A stretch of DNA of 64,000 nt from Pyrobaculum oguniense TE7 (GTDB lineage Archaea > Thermoproteota > Thermoprotei > Thermoproteales > Thermoproteaceae), in contig CP003316.1 of the NCBI GenBank assembly GCA_000247545.1, forward strand, positions 777,233 through 841,232, written 5' to 3'. Shown one piece after another: positions 1 to 8,831 of the stretch. The notes under the pieces were generated by a model, which saw only the letters and a program-made list of their open reading frames with translations, searched no databases and was not told the DNA's origin. The first letter of the stretch is position 1. Every line of letters starts with the position of its first letter. Made by a program: the position numbers and the translations under genes.

Positions 1-1167
1 TACTACGTAGATAAGCACTACGCGCCTGTGGAGAAGGCCGAATTTCTAAGAGAAATTTTAAGAAAAAAATATACCATTTCTGGCAGATTAGCTGGACGGC
101 TTGTGGGGGCGAAGTTGCCAAAGAGCGAAGAGGATTTTAAAAAACTTATGGTATTTGCATATCGGTGTGCCAACTGCGGCCGTTGCTACACAACCTGCCC
201 ATATGGCATTGACAGCGGCGCCATGGTGAATAGGCTACGCCAAGTTTTGTCCAGCGCAGGTTATGCCCCCACTTTGCTGAGACAGCTAAGCGCCATGGAG
301 AAAGAAGGCGGCTATGTCGCTGCGGCAAGGAAAATTTGGGAAGATTTCCTCAATACAGCACAGGCGCCGGTTGAAAAGAAGAGCGCTCGCGTCCTCCTTA
401 TGGTTTCTCTTGGCGACATTTTAATATCAAGACAAGCAGTCTTAGACGCAGTCACCGTACTTAAAAGCGTTGGGGAGGACTTCACGTTGCCGGGAAGACC
501 GCTTGGCGTCTTCCCGCCTGTAGGCTACACACTGGGGGATCTGGAAGCGGCAAGAGCCGTCGTAGCAGAGATCGTCAAGTACGTGGAGAGCCTAAGCCCG
601 CAGATTGTGGTGATATTAAACGGCTGTTATACCTACTCCTATTTCAGGTTTGAGGCCACAAATATTCTTAGAAGGAAGTTTGGCTTCAAGTTACTTCATA
701 TATCAGAGCTTCTGGCTGAGTACCTAAAGAGTGGTAGACTGAAGTTAAAGAAGCTTGGGATAAAAGTAGTATTGCAGGACTCTTGCCAGCTGGCTAGGCG
801 TGGAGGTGTAGTTGAGGAGCCTCGTAGGGTGCTCGAGGCATGTGCTGATGTCCTTGACGTCAAGCACAGCGGCAGGGATGTGGAGTGTCTAGGCGGGGGG
901 GCTGGCATTGGCATATTGTCAAGACAAATCAGCGATGAGCTCGTCAAGGCTCTCGGCGCAACTGTAGCGTCTTCCGACTGGGAGAGACAATTTCTAGAAA
1001 AATTGGAGAGGGACTACGAAAAGGCTACTGCAAAGAGGATAAAAATTTTAAAGGATGTAGATGCCGATGTAGTAGTCGCTCTGTGCCCCTTTGCATTAGA
1101 GGCTTTGAAGAGAGGCGGCGTTGAGGCAGAGCACTTCGTCTCTTTTGTAGCTAAGGCCCTTTGGTGA
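1..1167 (+). CDS. Isp2/HdrD-like Fe-S protein of hydrogenase operon (5' partial)
   Basis: Iron-sulfur protein of the HdrD/GlpC/DsrK type, expected to pass electrons between the hydrogenase and a membrane quinone module. The frame is open from base 1 through the GTG at 28, so the gene probably begins outside the window. A [4Fe-4S] motif CANCGRCYTTCP is seen near residues 47-58 counted from the GTG. The C-terminal half carries a CCG-like region with a DSCQ element and an ECLGGG element where the family usually has CCGGG. The hydrogenase large subunit starts 54 bases downstream on the same strand, which fits the Isp2 proteins known from crenarchaeal hydrogenase operons. The family call is firm. 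The exact electron partner is inferred from context. Confidence 0.8.
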   Translation, partial: YYVDKHYAPVEKAEFLREILRKKYTISGRLAGRLVGAKLPKSEEDFKKLMVFAYRCANCGRCYTTCPYGIDSGAMVNRLRQVLSSAGYAPTLLRQLSAMEKEGGYVAAARKIWEDFLNTAQAPVEKKSARVLLMVSLGDILISRQAVLDAVTVLKSVGEDFTLPGRPLGVFPPVGYTLGDLEAARAVVAEIVKYVESLSPQIVVILNGCYTYSYFRFEATNILRRKFGFKLLHISELLAEYLKSGRLKLKKLGIKVVLQDSCQLARRGGVVEEPRRVLEACADVLDVKHSGRDVECLGGGAGIGILSRQISDELVKALGATVASSDWERQFLEKLERDYEKATAKRIKILKDVDADVVVALCPFALEALKRGGVEAEHFVSFVAKALW

Positions 1168-1220
1168 ATTTTTCAAGTGATTGGAAACAGGTTTTTAATT
1201 AAACGGGTGTTAGTGTATTT

Positions 1221-3137
1221 ATGTCTACAATAAAGCTCTTGATAGATCCCATAACGCGCATAGAGGGTCACCTAGCGCTTTATGCCGAAGTGGATGCCGC
1301 TACCCGCGCCGTTTCCACGGCGAAGACTACCGCCATGATGTTCCGGGGCTTTGAGGTCTTTTTGAGGGGGAGATCCCCAGAGGACGCCATTGCCATAACC
1401 TCGCGCAGTTGCGGCGTCTGCGGGGCAGCCCACGCCAACGCCTCGACGAGGGCTTGCGACGCCGCGGCTGGTATGACCCCCCTCCCCATGGGCAACGTGC
1501 TGAGGAATTTGGCCTACGCAATGACAGACTACACCTACGACCACCCACTCATCCTCAACATGTTGGAGGGCCCCGACTACAGCGAGCTGATAGTGAGCAA
1601 GCTGACGCCCTCGGTGTGGCAGACCGGCCAGCAGACGCCGGCAAAATACTCCAGCATACACGGTTACCGCACAATAGCTGACATAATGCGCGACCTCAAC
1701 CCCATCCAAGGGCGTATTTGGCAACTGACGGTGAAATACCAGCGCATAGCCAGAGAGGCCGGTGTGTTGATATATGGCCGCCACGCCCACCCAGCGACGT
1801 TAATACCCGGCGGCATATCGACAGACATAACAAACCTGGCATCGTTGCTCCAGGAGTACTACGCGCGCCTATCCCTCTTGACCGCTTGGGTTAAGTTCGT
1901 CTGGGCCATATGGCAAGACCTCTACGAGTTCTTCAGAGACCACGTATCGACGCCGGACGGACAGCCCTACGCCCTAACGCAAGGCAAGACCCACGACCCG
2001 CCTGTGATGCTCGCGGGCGGATGGTCCGACGACCCCGAGGTCTACAGTAATATATACGACGAGGCTGGCGGTGATTGGGTGAAGATGTACTCCCTCCTGG
2101 ATAAGGCCTACAACGCCAGATGGGAAAAGCCCGGCTTCGCGATAGGCCACGAGATCTACAGCCCCAACCCCACCGAGATTCAGCTGGGCTATCTCGAATT
2201 CGCCGACTCCTCCTTCTACGAGGACTGGGTCAAGGCCAACGTGGCTCCGCCATACGGCTGGCTCAAGACGGATCCGTTGGGCAGAGAGCTGGCATACGGC
2301 ACAGACCTCTACAAATACCATATGTGGAACCGTACCACGATCCCGAAGCCCGGCGCCATAAACTTCGCCGAGAAGTACACGTGGGACGCCGAGCCTAGGC
2401 TCCTGCTAAAAGACGGCAAGATTGCCCCAATAGAGACTGGGCCCATATCTCAGCTCTGGCTCAACACGTTGCACGCGACTAAGGTCGAAGTTGATAACCA
2501 CAAGGCTTGGGAGAGCAACGGGAGCCAGCTCAAGGTTTATCTGCCCGGAGGCACCGTAAATCCTGACCTCCCGCCAGGCACCGCCGAGGAGTTGGTGATA
2601 ACGTGGAACTTGCCCAAATACTCTACGACTATGGAGAGGTTGTTAGCAAGAGCTGTGCACTTGGCCCTCGTGGTGTCCCTCGCTTGGGCCAACCTCCTCT
2701 ACGCCTTTAAGCTTATAAACGCCGGGAAGATCCAGACGTCGAGGCCATGGAGCTACGGAAAATGGCCAAGCTTCTCTTACAGCTTCGGCTGGTGGCAGGT
2801 GCCGAGGGGCAACTGCATGCACTGGCTGGTTCAGCAGAATGGTCGCCTGGCCAACTACCAGTACGAGGCGCCCACCACCCCCAACGTGAGCCCGACTAAT
2901 AACAGATGTACCGACCCTTGGAAGGGCCAGTGCGCCGGCCCGTTCGAGATGTCGGTACGCAACAGCAAGGTGACAGAGGAGGTGCCGCCGGATCAGTGGA
3001 CCGGCCTAGACCTCGTGCGCGCCATTCGTAGCTTCGATCCCTGTCTAGCGTGCGCGGTGCACTTTGAGGCTAAGGGCGAGGGTGGCCGCGTGTACAACGT
3101 GATAGAGAAAGTTATATGGAACGCTTGCTCGTTGTAG
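1221..3137 (+). CDS. [NiFe] hydrogenase large subunit
   Basis: Catalytic subunit of an uptake-type [NiFe] hydrogenase (H2 to 2H+ and 2e-). Both nickel ligand motifs are visible: RSCGVCGAAH in the N-terminal part (the RxCGxCxxxH L1 motif) and DPCLACAVH near the C terminus (the DPCxxCxxH L2 motif). After the last His there is a 24-residue tail, which in this family is removed by a maturation protease after Ni insertion. That protease gene overlaps the 3' end by 22 bases. At 638 residues it fits membrane-associated Group 1 enzymes, and the Isp2-like upstream neighbour supports the crenarchaeal Group 1 type. The small subunit is not in the window and probably lies upstream. A fragment resembling the L1 region recurs near 10.3 kb. 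Confidence 0.96.
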   Translation: MSTIKLLIDPITRIEGHLALYAEVDAATRAVSTAKTTAMMFRGFEVFLRGRSPEDAIAITSRSCGVCGAAHANASTRACDAAAGMTPLPMGNVLRNLAYAMTDYTYDHPLILNMLEGPDYSELIVSKLTPSVWQTGQQTPAKYSSIHGYRTIADIMRDLNPIQGRIWQLTVKYQRIAREAGVLIYGRHAHPATLIPGGISTDITNLASLLQEYYARLSLLTAWVKFVWAIWQDLYEFFRDHVSTPDGQPYALTQGKTHDPPVMLAGGWSDDPEVYSNIYDEAGGDWVKMYSLLDKAYNARWEKPGFAIGHEIYSPNPTEIQLGYLEFADSSFYEDWVKANVAPPYGWLKTDPLGRELAYGTDLYKYHMWNRTTIPKPGAINFAEKYTWDAEPRLLLKDGKIAPIETGPISQLWLNTLHATKVEVDNHKAWESNGSQLKVYLPGGTVNPDLPPGTAEELVITWNLPKYSTTMERLLARAVHLALVVSLAWANLLYAFKLINAGKIQTSRPWSYGKWPSFSYSFGWWQVPRGNCMHWLVQQNGRLANYQYEAPTTPNVSPTNNRCTDPWKGQCAGPFEMSVRNSKVTEEVPPDQWTGLDLVRAIRSFDPCLACAVHFEAKGEGGRVYNVIEKVIWNACSL

Positions 3138-3628
3138 GGCTGGGCAACCCTATTTACGGCGACGACGGCTTCGGTTCCTGTCTCGCCCAGTTTTTGTCTC
3201 TCTTTAACTCCTTCATCTTAGACGGCAATGCACACGGCATCGGAGTGCTCGGCAATCTTACGGATTATGACGTATTAGTTTTCTTGGACATTGACACAAG
3301 GTTGCCCCCAGGAGCAGTGGCCGTGGAGAGAATAGAGGGCTCTCTCACAGTTTCGGAGACAAGGCTAGTGGACGCCCATAGAACGCCCCCATCGCTCCTA
3401 GTTGGCTACTTAAGGGCGATGGGTAAGAACCCCAAAGCATATTTAATCGCCGTGGGGCCCAAAAGGGTGGAGCCTCTTTCGCCGCCCTCCGAGGAGGTCC
3501 TCGCGGCGTCTTATACCGTCCTCTCTGAGCTACGGCAGAAGCTTGCCGAGTTCGGATACGAGCTAAAAGTCGAGGGTGATGTTAAAAAGGGGGTGGAAGA
3601 GTGTTATAGACGTGTCCTCCGTGCGTGA
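3116..3628 (+). CDS. hydrogenase maturation protease (HyaD/HupD/HycI family)
   Basis: Endopeptidase that removes the C-terminal extension of the hydrogenase large subunit after nickel insertion. The N terminus reads LLVVGLGNPIYGDDGFG, the classic family start with the GNP and GDDG elements. A second Asp-containing segment (DYDVLVFLDIDTR) follows, and a His lies in VDAHRTPP; these positions match the metal-sensing Asp/His residues of HybD-type enzymes. It overlaps the large-subunit gene by 22 bases, indicating translational coupling. Length of 170 residues is normal for the family. Confidence 0.93.
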   Translation: MERLLVVGLGNPIYGDDGFGSCLAQFLSLFNSFILDGNAHGIGVLGNLTDYDVLVFLDIDTRLPPGAVAVERIEGSLTVSETRLVDAHRTPPSLLVGYLRAMGKNPKAYLIAVGPKRVEPLSPPSEEVLAASYTVLSELRQKLAEFGYELKVEGDVKKGVEECYRRVLRA

Positions 3629-3869
3629 CCTTGCGGAGCTTCTGAGAATTTACCGAGAGTTCAAGAAGTCTGTTGATTCTGTGCTGAAACCCCTGGAGGA
3701 ATTGAGGGCGGAACTCGTGAAGCCGATGGCGCAACCCGTAGAGGAGGAGTTCAAGAAGACGATCAGTTCTATACTCTACTCTTGGTTGACTGACTTGGGC
3801 AACGCCAAGGAGTTGCAGAAGGCGGATATGGAAGAATTGTATAAAAAGGTCAAGGAGCATTTTAAGTAA
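3576..3869 (+). CDS. small alpha-helical protein in hydrogenase operon, unknown
   Basis: Unrecognised protein of up to 97 residues. The predicted product is charged and helical, with heptad-like stretches (RIYREFKKSVDSVLKPLEEL), no Cys and no membrane segment. The start is uncertain: a GTG-ATG pair at 3576 overlaps the protease gene, while a GTG near 3612 would give a shorter protein. Its stop overlaps the next gene by one base (TAATG), so it sits inside the hydrogenase operon. An accessory or chaperone-like role for the hydrogenase is an inference from position only. Confidence 0.6.
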   Translation: MMLKRGWKSVIDVSSVRDLAELLRIYREFKKSVDSVLKPLEELRAELVKPMAQPVEEEFKKTISSILYSWLTDLGNAKELQKADMEELYKKVKEHFK

Positions 3870-4453
3870 TGTACGGCCTTTCCTACTTCTACTGGTTTAT
3901 ATACGGCACCAACTTAGACCTCCCCGCGGTTTTGGGTAAGCTGGTAGGCTTAGGATACGAGATCGGCCGGGCGACTTATAGAGGAGGCCTAGTCCACCTT
4001 GAACCGCTCCCCGACGGGTCGGCAGCCAAGCGCGTCTACGAAGATGGGGTGGTGCAAATATTCGCCGATTTGAATAAAGGCGCGTTGGGAGTATATGCGG
4101 AGAGCTACAATTTAGTTAACAGAGGCGTTGCAGACCTCTCCAGAGCGTTGGCGGAGCTTTCAGCGCCTGAGCCCCCCAGGGCGGAGCTACATATATCCTT
4201 TGGGTTCTCCGGGAACGACTGTAGGAGCGAGAAGCTGGTACTTGCCGGCGAGGATTTCGTCAAGACAGGTCTCGTGTTGGTGAGCGGGAAGCCGCAGGGC
4301 GGTGAAGGCATCTACATATTAATCACGCCAGCGGGTGACGGCCGTTATATAACTTACATAGTTATCGGCGGTGGTTGGCAGTACACGATCTCCCGCTTGA
4401 AAAGAGCGGGCGACCTTATAAACTCCCTTTTAGCGCTCTTCAACTGCAAATAG
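3869..4453 (+). CDS. unknown protein, last gene of hydrogenase operon
   Basis: Protein of 194 residues that I cannot place in a family. It begins LSYFYWFIYGTNLDL, then is mostly beta-strand-like with many Gly and aromatic residues, and ends in a short Cys-containing tail (LFNCK). No signal peptide or clear membrane helix is seen, and no known catalytic motif. The TAATG overlap with the preceding small gene suggests the last cistron of the hydrogenase operon. Its 3' end overlaps the convergent NikO gene by 24 bases. Co-occurrence with Group 1 crenarchaeal hydrogenases would be the test of a dedicated role. Confidence 0.65.
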   Translation: MYGLSYFYWFIYGTNLDLPAVLGKLVGLGYEIGRATYRGGLVHLEPLPDGSAAKRVYEDGVVQIFADLNKGALGVYAESYNLVNRGVADLSRALAELSAPEPPRAELHISFGFSGNDCRSEKLVLAGEDFVKTGLVLVSGKPQGGEGIYILITPAGDGRYITYIVIGGGWQYTISRLKRAGDLINSLLALFNCK

Positions 4454-5077
4454 GGGGCATCTGCATTTGTCGTATTCGTACTCTCTAGCTTTTGCCAAGG
4501 CCTCTTCGCCAGAGTATAGGGTGCCATCTGCCAGAAAGTGGAAGTTCCAGCCCAGCGCGAGAAACTGGTGAGAGGTCATCACCACAGTTTTAGCCGTGGA
4601 TGTAGCCGCTGAGATGGCCGTCTTGAGCGCTCTGGGCGAGAGACCCTCCGGAAGCTCGTCGAGTAGGAGGACGTCGGGCTTCCCCGCAAGCGCGCAGAGG
4701 AGCGCTGACAGCTTCCTCTGGCCCCAGCTTAAATGAAACGGGGAGCGATTAAGGAGATCCGCTATGCCGAGTTCCTTGGCTATCTCCTTGATTTCCCTCT
4801 CGTCGGATCGGTCTCTGCCCCACAAGACGGCGTTTTCCAACACCGTCCCCGCCACGAAGTGTACCTCGGGATCTTGGAACATTATCGACGTGACCCCCTC
4901 CACGTCGATTCTTCCGCGTTTTGGTTTTAATATCCCCGCTATTGCGTGGAGGAGGACAGTCTTTCCCGAGCCGTTGGGGCCTATCAAGATATTCAAGCCC
5001 ATGAGCTCGCCGGTGACCCCCCTCAACACGGCCCTCCCGTCTATATCAAGCCAAACGTCCTCTAGACGAATAGCCAT
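4430..5077 (-). CDS. nickel/cobalt ECF transporter ATPase (NikO/CbiO type)
   Basis: ATP-hydrolysing subunit of an energy-coupling-factor importer for Ni2+ or Co2+. Walker A is GPNGSGKT, the Q-loop lies in MFQDPEVHF, the signature is LSWGQR, Walker B is VLLLDE and the H-loop is MTSHQ. It is the last of four overlapping genes (NikM, NikN, NikQ, NikO). At 215 residues it is slightly short but contains every motif. The nearby hydrogenase makes nickel the more likely substrate, but NikMNQO and CbiMNQO cannot be told apart with certainty by sequence reading. Confidence 0.9.
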   Translation of the reverse strand: MAIRLEDVWLDIDGRAVLRGVTGELMGLNILIGPNGSGKTVLLHAIAGILKPKRGRIDVEGVTSIMFQDPEVHFVAGTVLENAVLWGRDRSDEREIKEIAKELGIADLLNRSPFHLSWGQRKLSALLCALAGKPDVLLLDELPEGLSPRALKTAISAATSTAKTVVMTSHQFLALGWNFHFLADGTLYSGEEALAKAREYEYDKCRCPLFAVEER

Positions 5078-5715
5078 GCCACGATAGCTACGATGAAGGT
5101 TATATCGCTTAAGGAGGGCTTAAGCTTACACAGAGGCGTCAACATAGTCGACACGGTGTAGATCTCTCTATACCTCGTCTCGATCCTCCGCAACATATAT
5201 ACCGCCGCGAAGGCGCCTCCTTGAAGATCTAATCGCCCTCTCAACGCCTTATATGCGCTCACGGCTGTGTCCAGAGCGTTGGGGGCCAGCAATACGGATT
5301 TCAACATAGCGACGATCACAGCGCCGTTGAACCCTAGGCAAGTTAGGGAGAGGATCGCCGGCGTAAAGCCCCTCATTGCGACGAAAGCTCCCAGCAACGC
5401 CGCTGACGAGACGGCGCGGTATAAGGTGTGGAGAGCCTCTTGAGGCAAGAAGCCGCGGGCTAGCAGAAGGCCCAGTGCGTACACAAACGCCGTGAACGCC
5501 GCCGTTGCGGCCGAGATCCTCAACACTATGCCCGCGCGCCTCCAGGCGGCGGCCGCCGAGATGCCGAGGGCGAACATCATGGAGTAGAGATCCGCCTTGA
5601 AGGCATATAGCGCAACGGCCGTTGCGGCTAGGCCTAGAGAAATCGGGGAGGCAGGCTCCCACCTCTCCTTGCTAACCGAGAGCAAAAAGGATTGGATTTC
5701 CGACAGGAAGGTCAT
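5062..5715 (-). CDS. nickel/cobalt ECF transporter T component (NikQ/CbiQ)
   Basis: Membrane coupling subunit of the ECF importer. There are several hydrophobic helices and a C-terminal cytoplasmic helical region containing ALRGRLDLQGG and LRRIETRYREIY, which corresponds to the Ala-Arg-Gly coupling motif area of EcfT/CbiQ. It overlaps the ATPase gene by 16 bases and the NikN-like gene by 4 bases. The assignment rests on position in the M-N-Q-O order plus the topology. Overall sequence similarity to bacterial CbiQ appears weak, as is usual in archaea. Confidence 0.82.
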   Translation of the reverse strand: MTFLSEIQSFLLSVSKERWEPASPISLGLAATAVALYAFKADLYSMMFALGISAAAAWRRAGIVLRISAATAAFTAFVYALGLLLARGFLPQEALHTLYRAVSSAALLGAFVAMRGFTPAILSLTCLGFNGAVIVAMLKSVLLAPNALDTAVSAYKALRGRLDLQGGAFAAVYMLRRIETRYREIYTVSTMLTPLCKLKPSLSDITFIVAIVAWLFV

Positions 5716-5978
5716 CTCCCTCTCTCGAACAACAAAGTGAGCAGTATGAACACGGCCACGCCCATCGCGCCGGCTATTATATAGCCTACAACGTCGGGTA
5801 AGCCTGGCACCGTGTAGTCCTTAAACGGAGTCCAGTTTATCTCGGATTCGTTGAGGTCCAACATATCTGCTACGTTGTCGAGGGGCTCAGCATAGCCGAC
5901 CGCGTTGGCCAGAATAACGCCGAATATCGGCGAGATCAATAGAAGGATCAAGATGAGTGTTAGGTAGCGCTTGCTCAT
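5712..5978 (-). CDS. nickel/cobalt ECF transporter small subunit (NikN/CbiN)
   Basis: Small membrane protein of 88 residues with a helix at each end and an extracytoplasmic loop between (ending PGLPDVVGY), the layout of CbiN/NikN. The ATG at 5978 overlaps the stop of the upstream NikM gene (ATGA), which fixes the start. A longer open frame reaching to 6257 runs antisense-like through NikM and is not real. NikN is required with NikM for metal translocation in the characterised systems. Confidence 0.85.
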   Translation of the reverse strand: MSKRYLTLILILLLISPIFGVILANAVGYAEPLDNVADMLDLNESEINWTPFKDYTVPGLPDVVGYIIAGAMGVAVFILLTLLFERGR

Positions 5979-6610
5979 GGCCTCGGCTTGGCGGCCAGGA
6001 CCGGTATTTGCGCGGGCATCATGCCGTAGCGCCGCAGAGTTGCCACTAGGGCTACGGTTATAGCCCCCTCGACAATTCCCAAGAGGAAGTGGGGTATAGC
6101 CATTGCCGGGATCGTGATCGAGAGCGGATAGCCTATAGTCGGCATTAACCCGATCTCGAGACCAGCGGCAGTTCCCGCTATGAATATGCCGAGCCATCCT
6201 CCCAGGAAGGCCCCCGCAAGGGGGTATCTCCTCTCCAATAACTTCCACAGCGCCCATCCGATCCAGACGTACACTACCCCCATGTTCAAGACGTTAGCGC
6301 CGTACGCCGTTATGCCCCCGTCGTGAAAAAGAAGTGTTTGAACTGCCAGGACTATCGCTATGGCTATGCTTGCGGCCCACGGGCTGTTTAAGTACATAGC
6401 AGCGAAGGCCCCGCCGACGAAGTGAAGCGAGGTGCCGCCTGGGATAGGCCAATTGAGCATCTGGGCCACGAAAATGGCGCCGGCTACGGCCGACACTCTA
6501 GGTAGAAGATCCCTAGGCGTTTTCCTCGCGGCAAAATAGAGGTAGATGGCCGCAATCAGCCACGTGGCGCCCGCCATGTAGGGATCTAGGTATCCGTCTG
6601 GTATGTGCAC
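5975..6610 (-). CDS. nickel/cobalt ECF transporter S component (NikM/CbiM)
   Basis: Metal-binding membrane subunit of the importer. I place the start at the GTG at 6610, three codons inside the longer ATG frame at 6619, because this makes the protein begin MHIPDGYLDP. CbiM/NikM proteins start with Met-His-Ile-Pro-Asp-Gly, and structural work on NikM places the N-terminal Met-His segment at the metal site. Other conserved elements are SLHFVGGAFAA and LLFHDGGITAYGANVLNMG. Several membrane helices fill the rest. First gene of a four-gene operon, with an A/T-rich promoter region just upstream (about 6620-6660). Confidence 0.93.
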   Translation of the reverse strand: MHIPDGYLDPYMAGATWLIAAIYLYFAARKTPRDLLPRVSAVAGAIFVAQMLNWPIPGGTSLHFVGGAFAAMYLNSPWAASIAIAIVLAVQTLLFHDGGITAYGANVLNMGVVYVWIGWALWKLLERRYPLAGAFLGGWLGIFIAGTAAGLEIGLMPTIGYPLSITIPAMAIPHFLLGIVEGAITVALVATLRRYGMMPAQIPVLAAKPRP

Positions 6611-6758
6611 ATCTGTCATACTATATTTTATTTAAATTATTACTTCCGCGAAGTTGAAAAACTATCACGGCCAAGCGGCGCGAAAAAGGGCATTACGCCG
6701 CGATCCACGTCAGCGTTCACCGCGCCGCATTGGTGAACTACGATGTTTCTGAATCTGA

Positions 6759-6950
6759 CCACGGATCTATACTTGTCGAACTCCTCTTAGACGCCGCTAC
6801 ATGCGTTGTCCCGGTTGCGGATTAGGAGACAACAGAGGCATTGCCGCCGTTCTGAACATCCGCGCGAAAATGCTCAAGATGGGGGACCTCTGCCTGCCCC
6901 GACTACCCCCTGTTAACCGATTAAGCCCTAGCCGATGGGGGAACCGATGA
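6759..6950 (+). pseudogene. TnpB (IS200/IS605 OrfB) C-terminal remnant
   Basis: A short frame ending at TGA 6948-6950 reads RRRYMRCPGCGLGDNRG followed by IAAVLNIRAKML. This matches the zinc-ribbon plus final RuvC segment of TnpB proteins (C-P-x-C-G, then D-R-D-x-x-A-A-x-N-I). The expected DRD is altered to DNRG, and there is no upstream open frame, so this is a dead 3' remnant. No TnpA or element ends were seen. The remaining bases between 6620 and 6988 show no other gene. Confidence 0.65.
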
Positions 6951-6988
6951 GCCGCCCAAGGGGAAGCCCGGGGCGGAGAGGAGGTCGG

Positions 6989-7333
6989 TCAGAGGAGGTA
7001 AAGGCCAAACTTCTCTATTTTCCCAGTTTTTGGATCCACCACGTAGCCGAGCCTCTCAAGAGCTTGTACGCCTATCAAAACATCGAGGGGGAGGCCCTCT
7101 AAGACTTCCACAAAAGCTTCCGTCTCCTCGCCGCTTATTTTAACCACGGCGACTGCAACATCTACAGAAACAACTCTGCCGTCGGCCAAAACCCTTGTCT
7201 TCTTCCTAAAGGGCCTCAACCCGATTTCCTCCGCCACTTTACTGTTAACTATAATCTCTCCGTTAAAACCGGTGTCCACCAGCCCCTTGTACTTCCTCCC
7301 GCCTATTTCCACGTCCACTACGGTAATGCCCAT
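6989..7333 (-). CDS. retropepsin-like (clan AA) aspartic protease domain protein
   Basis: Single-domain protein of 114 residues. It carries the catalytic motif LVDTGFNGE near residue 17, and later the paired hydrophobic-hydrophobic-Gly element VLIGVQALERLGY, the hallmarks of the small clan-AA aspartyl protease family found in archaea and bacteria. One DTG per chain means it would act as a homodimer. The substrate is unknown. Upstream is an A/T-rich stretch (7334-7380) and then decayed VapBC genes, so no functional partner is evident. The gene is intact amid broken neighbours. Confidence 0.75.
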   Translation of the reverse strand: MGITVVDVEIGGRKYKGLVDTGFNGEIIVNSKVAEEIGLRPFRKKTRVLADGRVVSVDVAVAVVKISGEETEAFVEVLEGLPLDVLIGVQALERLGYVVDPKTGKIEKFGLYLL

Positions 7334-7462
7334 ATGATAAACATCGGTAGTTATCTTAAAATTTTGTTGACACCAACAATGTCGCCGCTAAGGTACAGCG
7401 CCTAAATTTATTTTGACAAAGTGGGGGCGAGCCCTGCCTTCTAAGGCAGGGTGAGGTACTTA

Positions 7463-8328
<866 letters not shown>

Positions 8329-8481
8329 GTATATACGTATTTAATAAACTTTTCTGTCAAGGGCGGCCAGCAGAGGCGTCAATGGAAATTCAGGTTACTC
8401 GCAGACGCGGTATGCCGTGAGCCAGCTGAGCGCGCCTCACCGGAAAGCCGCTTCGCGCGGCAACTCCGCTTGAGCTCCGAA

Positions 8482-8829
8482 TCATGCGAGTTCCTTAATG
8501 GCCTCCCTCCTTCCGCTCTTGGCCTCCTCGGCTATCTTCAACACGCGCCACATCTCCTCCTCTATTATCTTGGCGGCGGCCTCAGGATCCTCCCCGGTCG
8601 AGGCAGCGAGTTCCCTTGCCATCTGCTTCCACATCTCCATGCTCTCCTTGAGGGTGGCGAGATCCACCTTGGCTATTATCACGCCGGCGTGCACCATGAC
8701 CAAATCGCCGGGTTGAAGCGCCGACTCGTCGATCCCTATCACAGCGGGCCTTTCTACGCCGTCGCCTGGATCCACCCAAGCTATGCCGCCCTCGATCTTG
8801 GTCACCACGGAGGGGACTGCCCAGCACAT
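8482..8829 (-). CDS. hypC: hydrogenase maturation chaperone HypC
   Basis: HypC/HybG/HupF-family chaperone that carries the Fe(CN)2CO precursor with HypD and delivers it to the hydrogenase large subunit. The start MCWAVPSVV has the invariant Cys2 that binds iron, followed by the small beta-barrel core (GGIAWVDPG, then LVMVHAGVIIAKVD). At 115 residues it is longer than the usual 75-90, with a helical, charged C-terminal extension. It lies 2 bases after the hypD stop, so the two are co-transcribed, as is typical for partners that form a stable complex. Confidence 0.94.
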   Translation of the reverse strand: MCWAVPSVVTKIEGGIAWVDPGDGVERPAVIGIDESALQPGDLVMVHAGVIIAKVDLATLKESMEMWKQMARELAASTGEDPEAAAKIIEEEMWRVLKIAEEAKSGRREAIKELA

Positions 8830-8831
8830 GG

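Noticed and set aside
1272-2398. Long antisense and shifted frames over the hydrogenase large subunit
   Set aside because: They overlap a firmly identified gene, have no family features, and follow from the high GC content.
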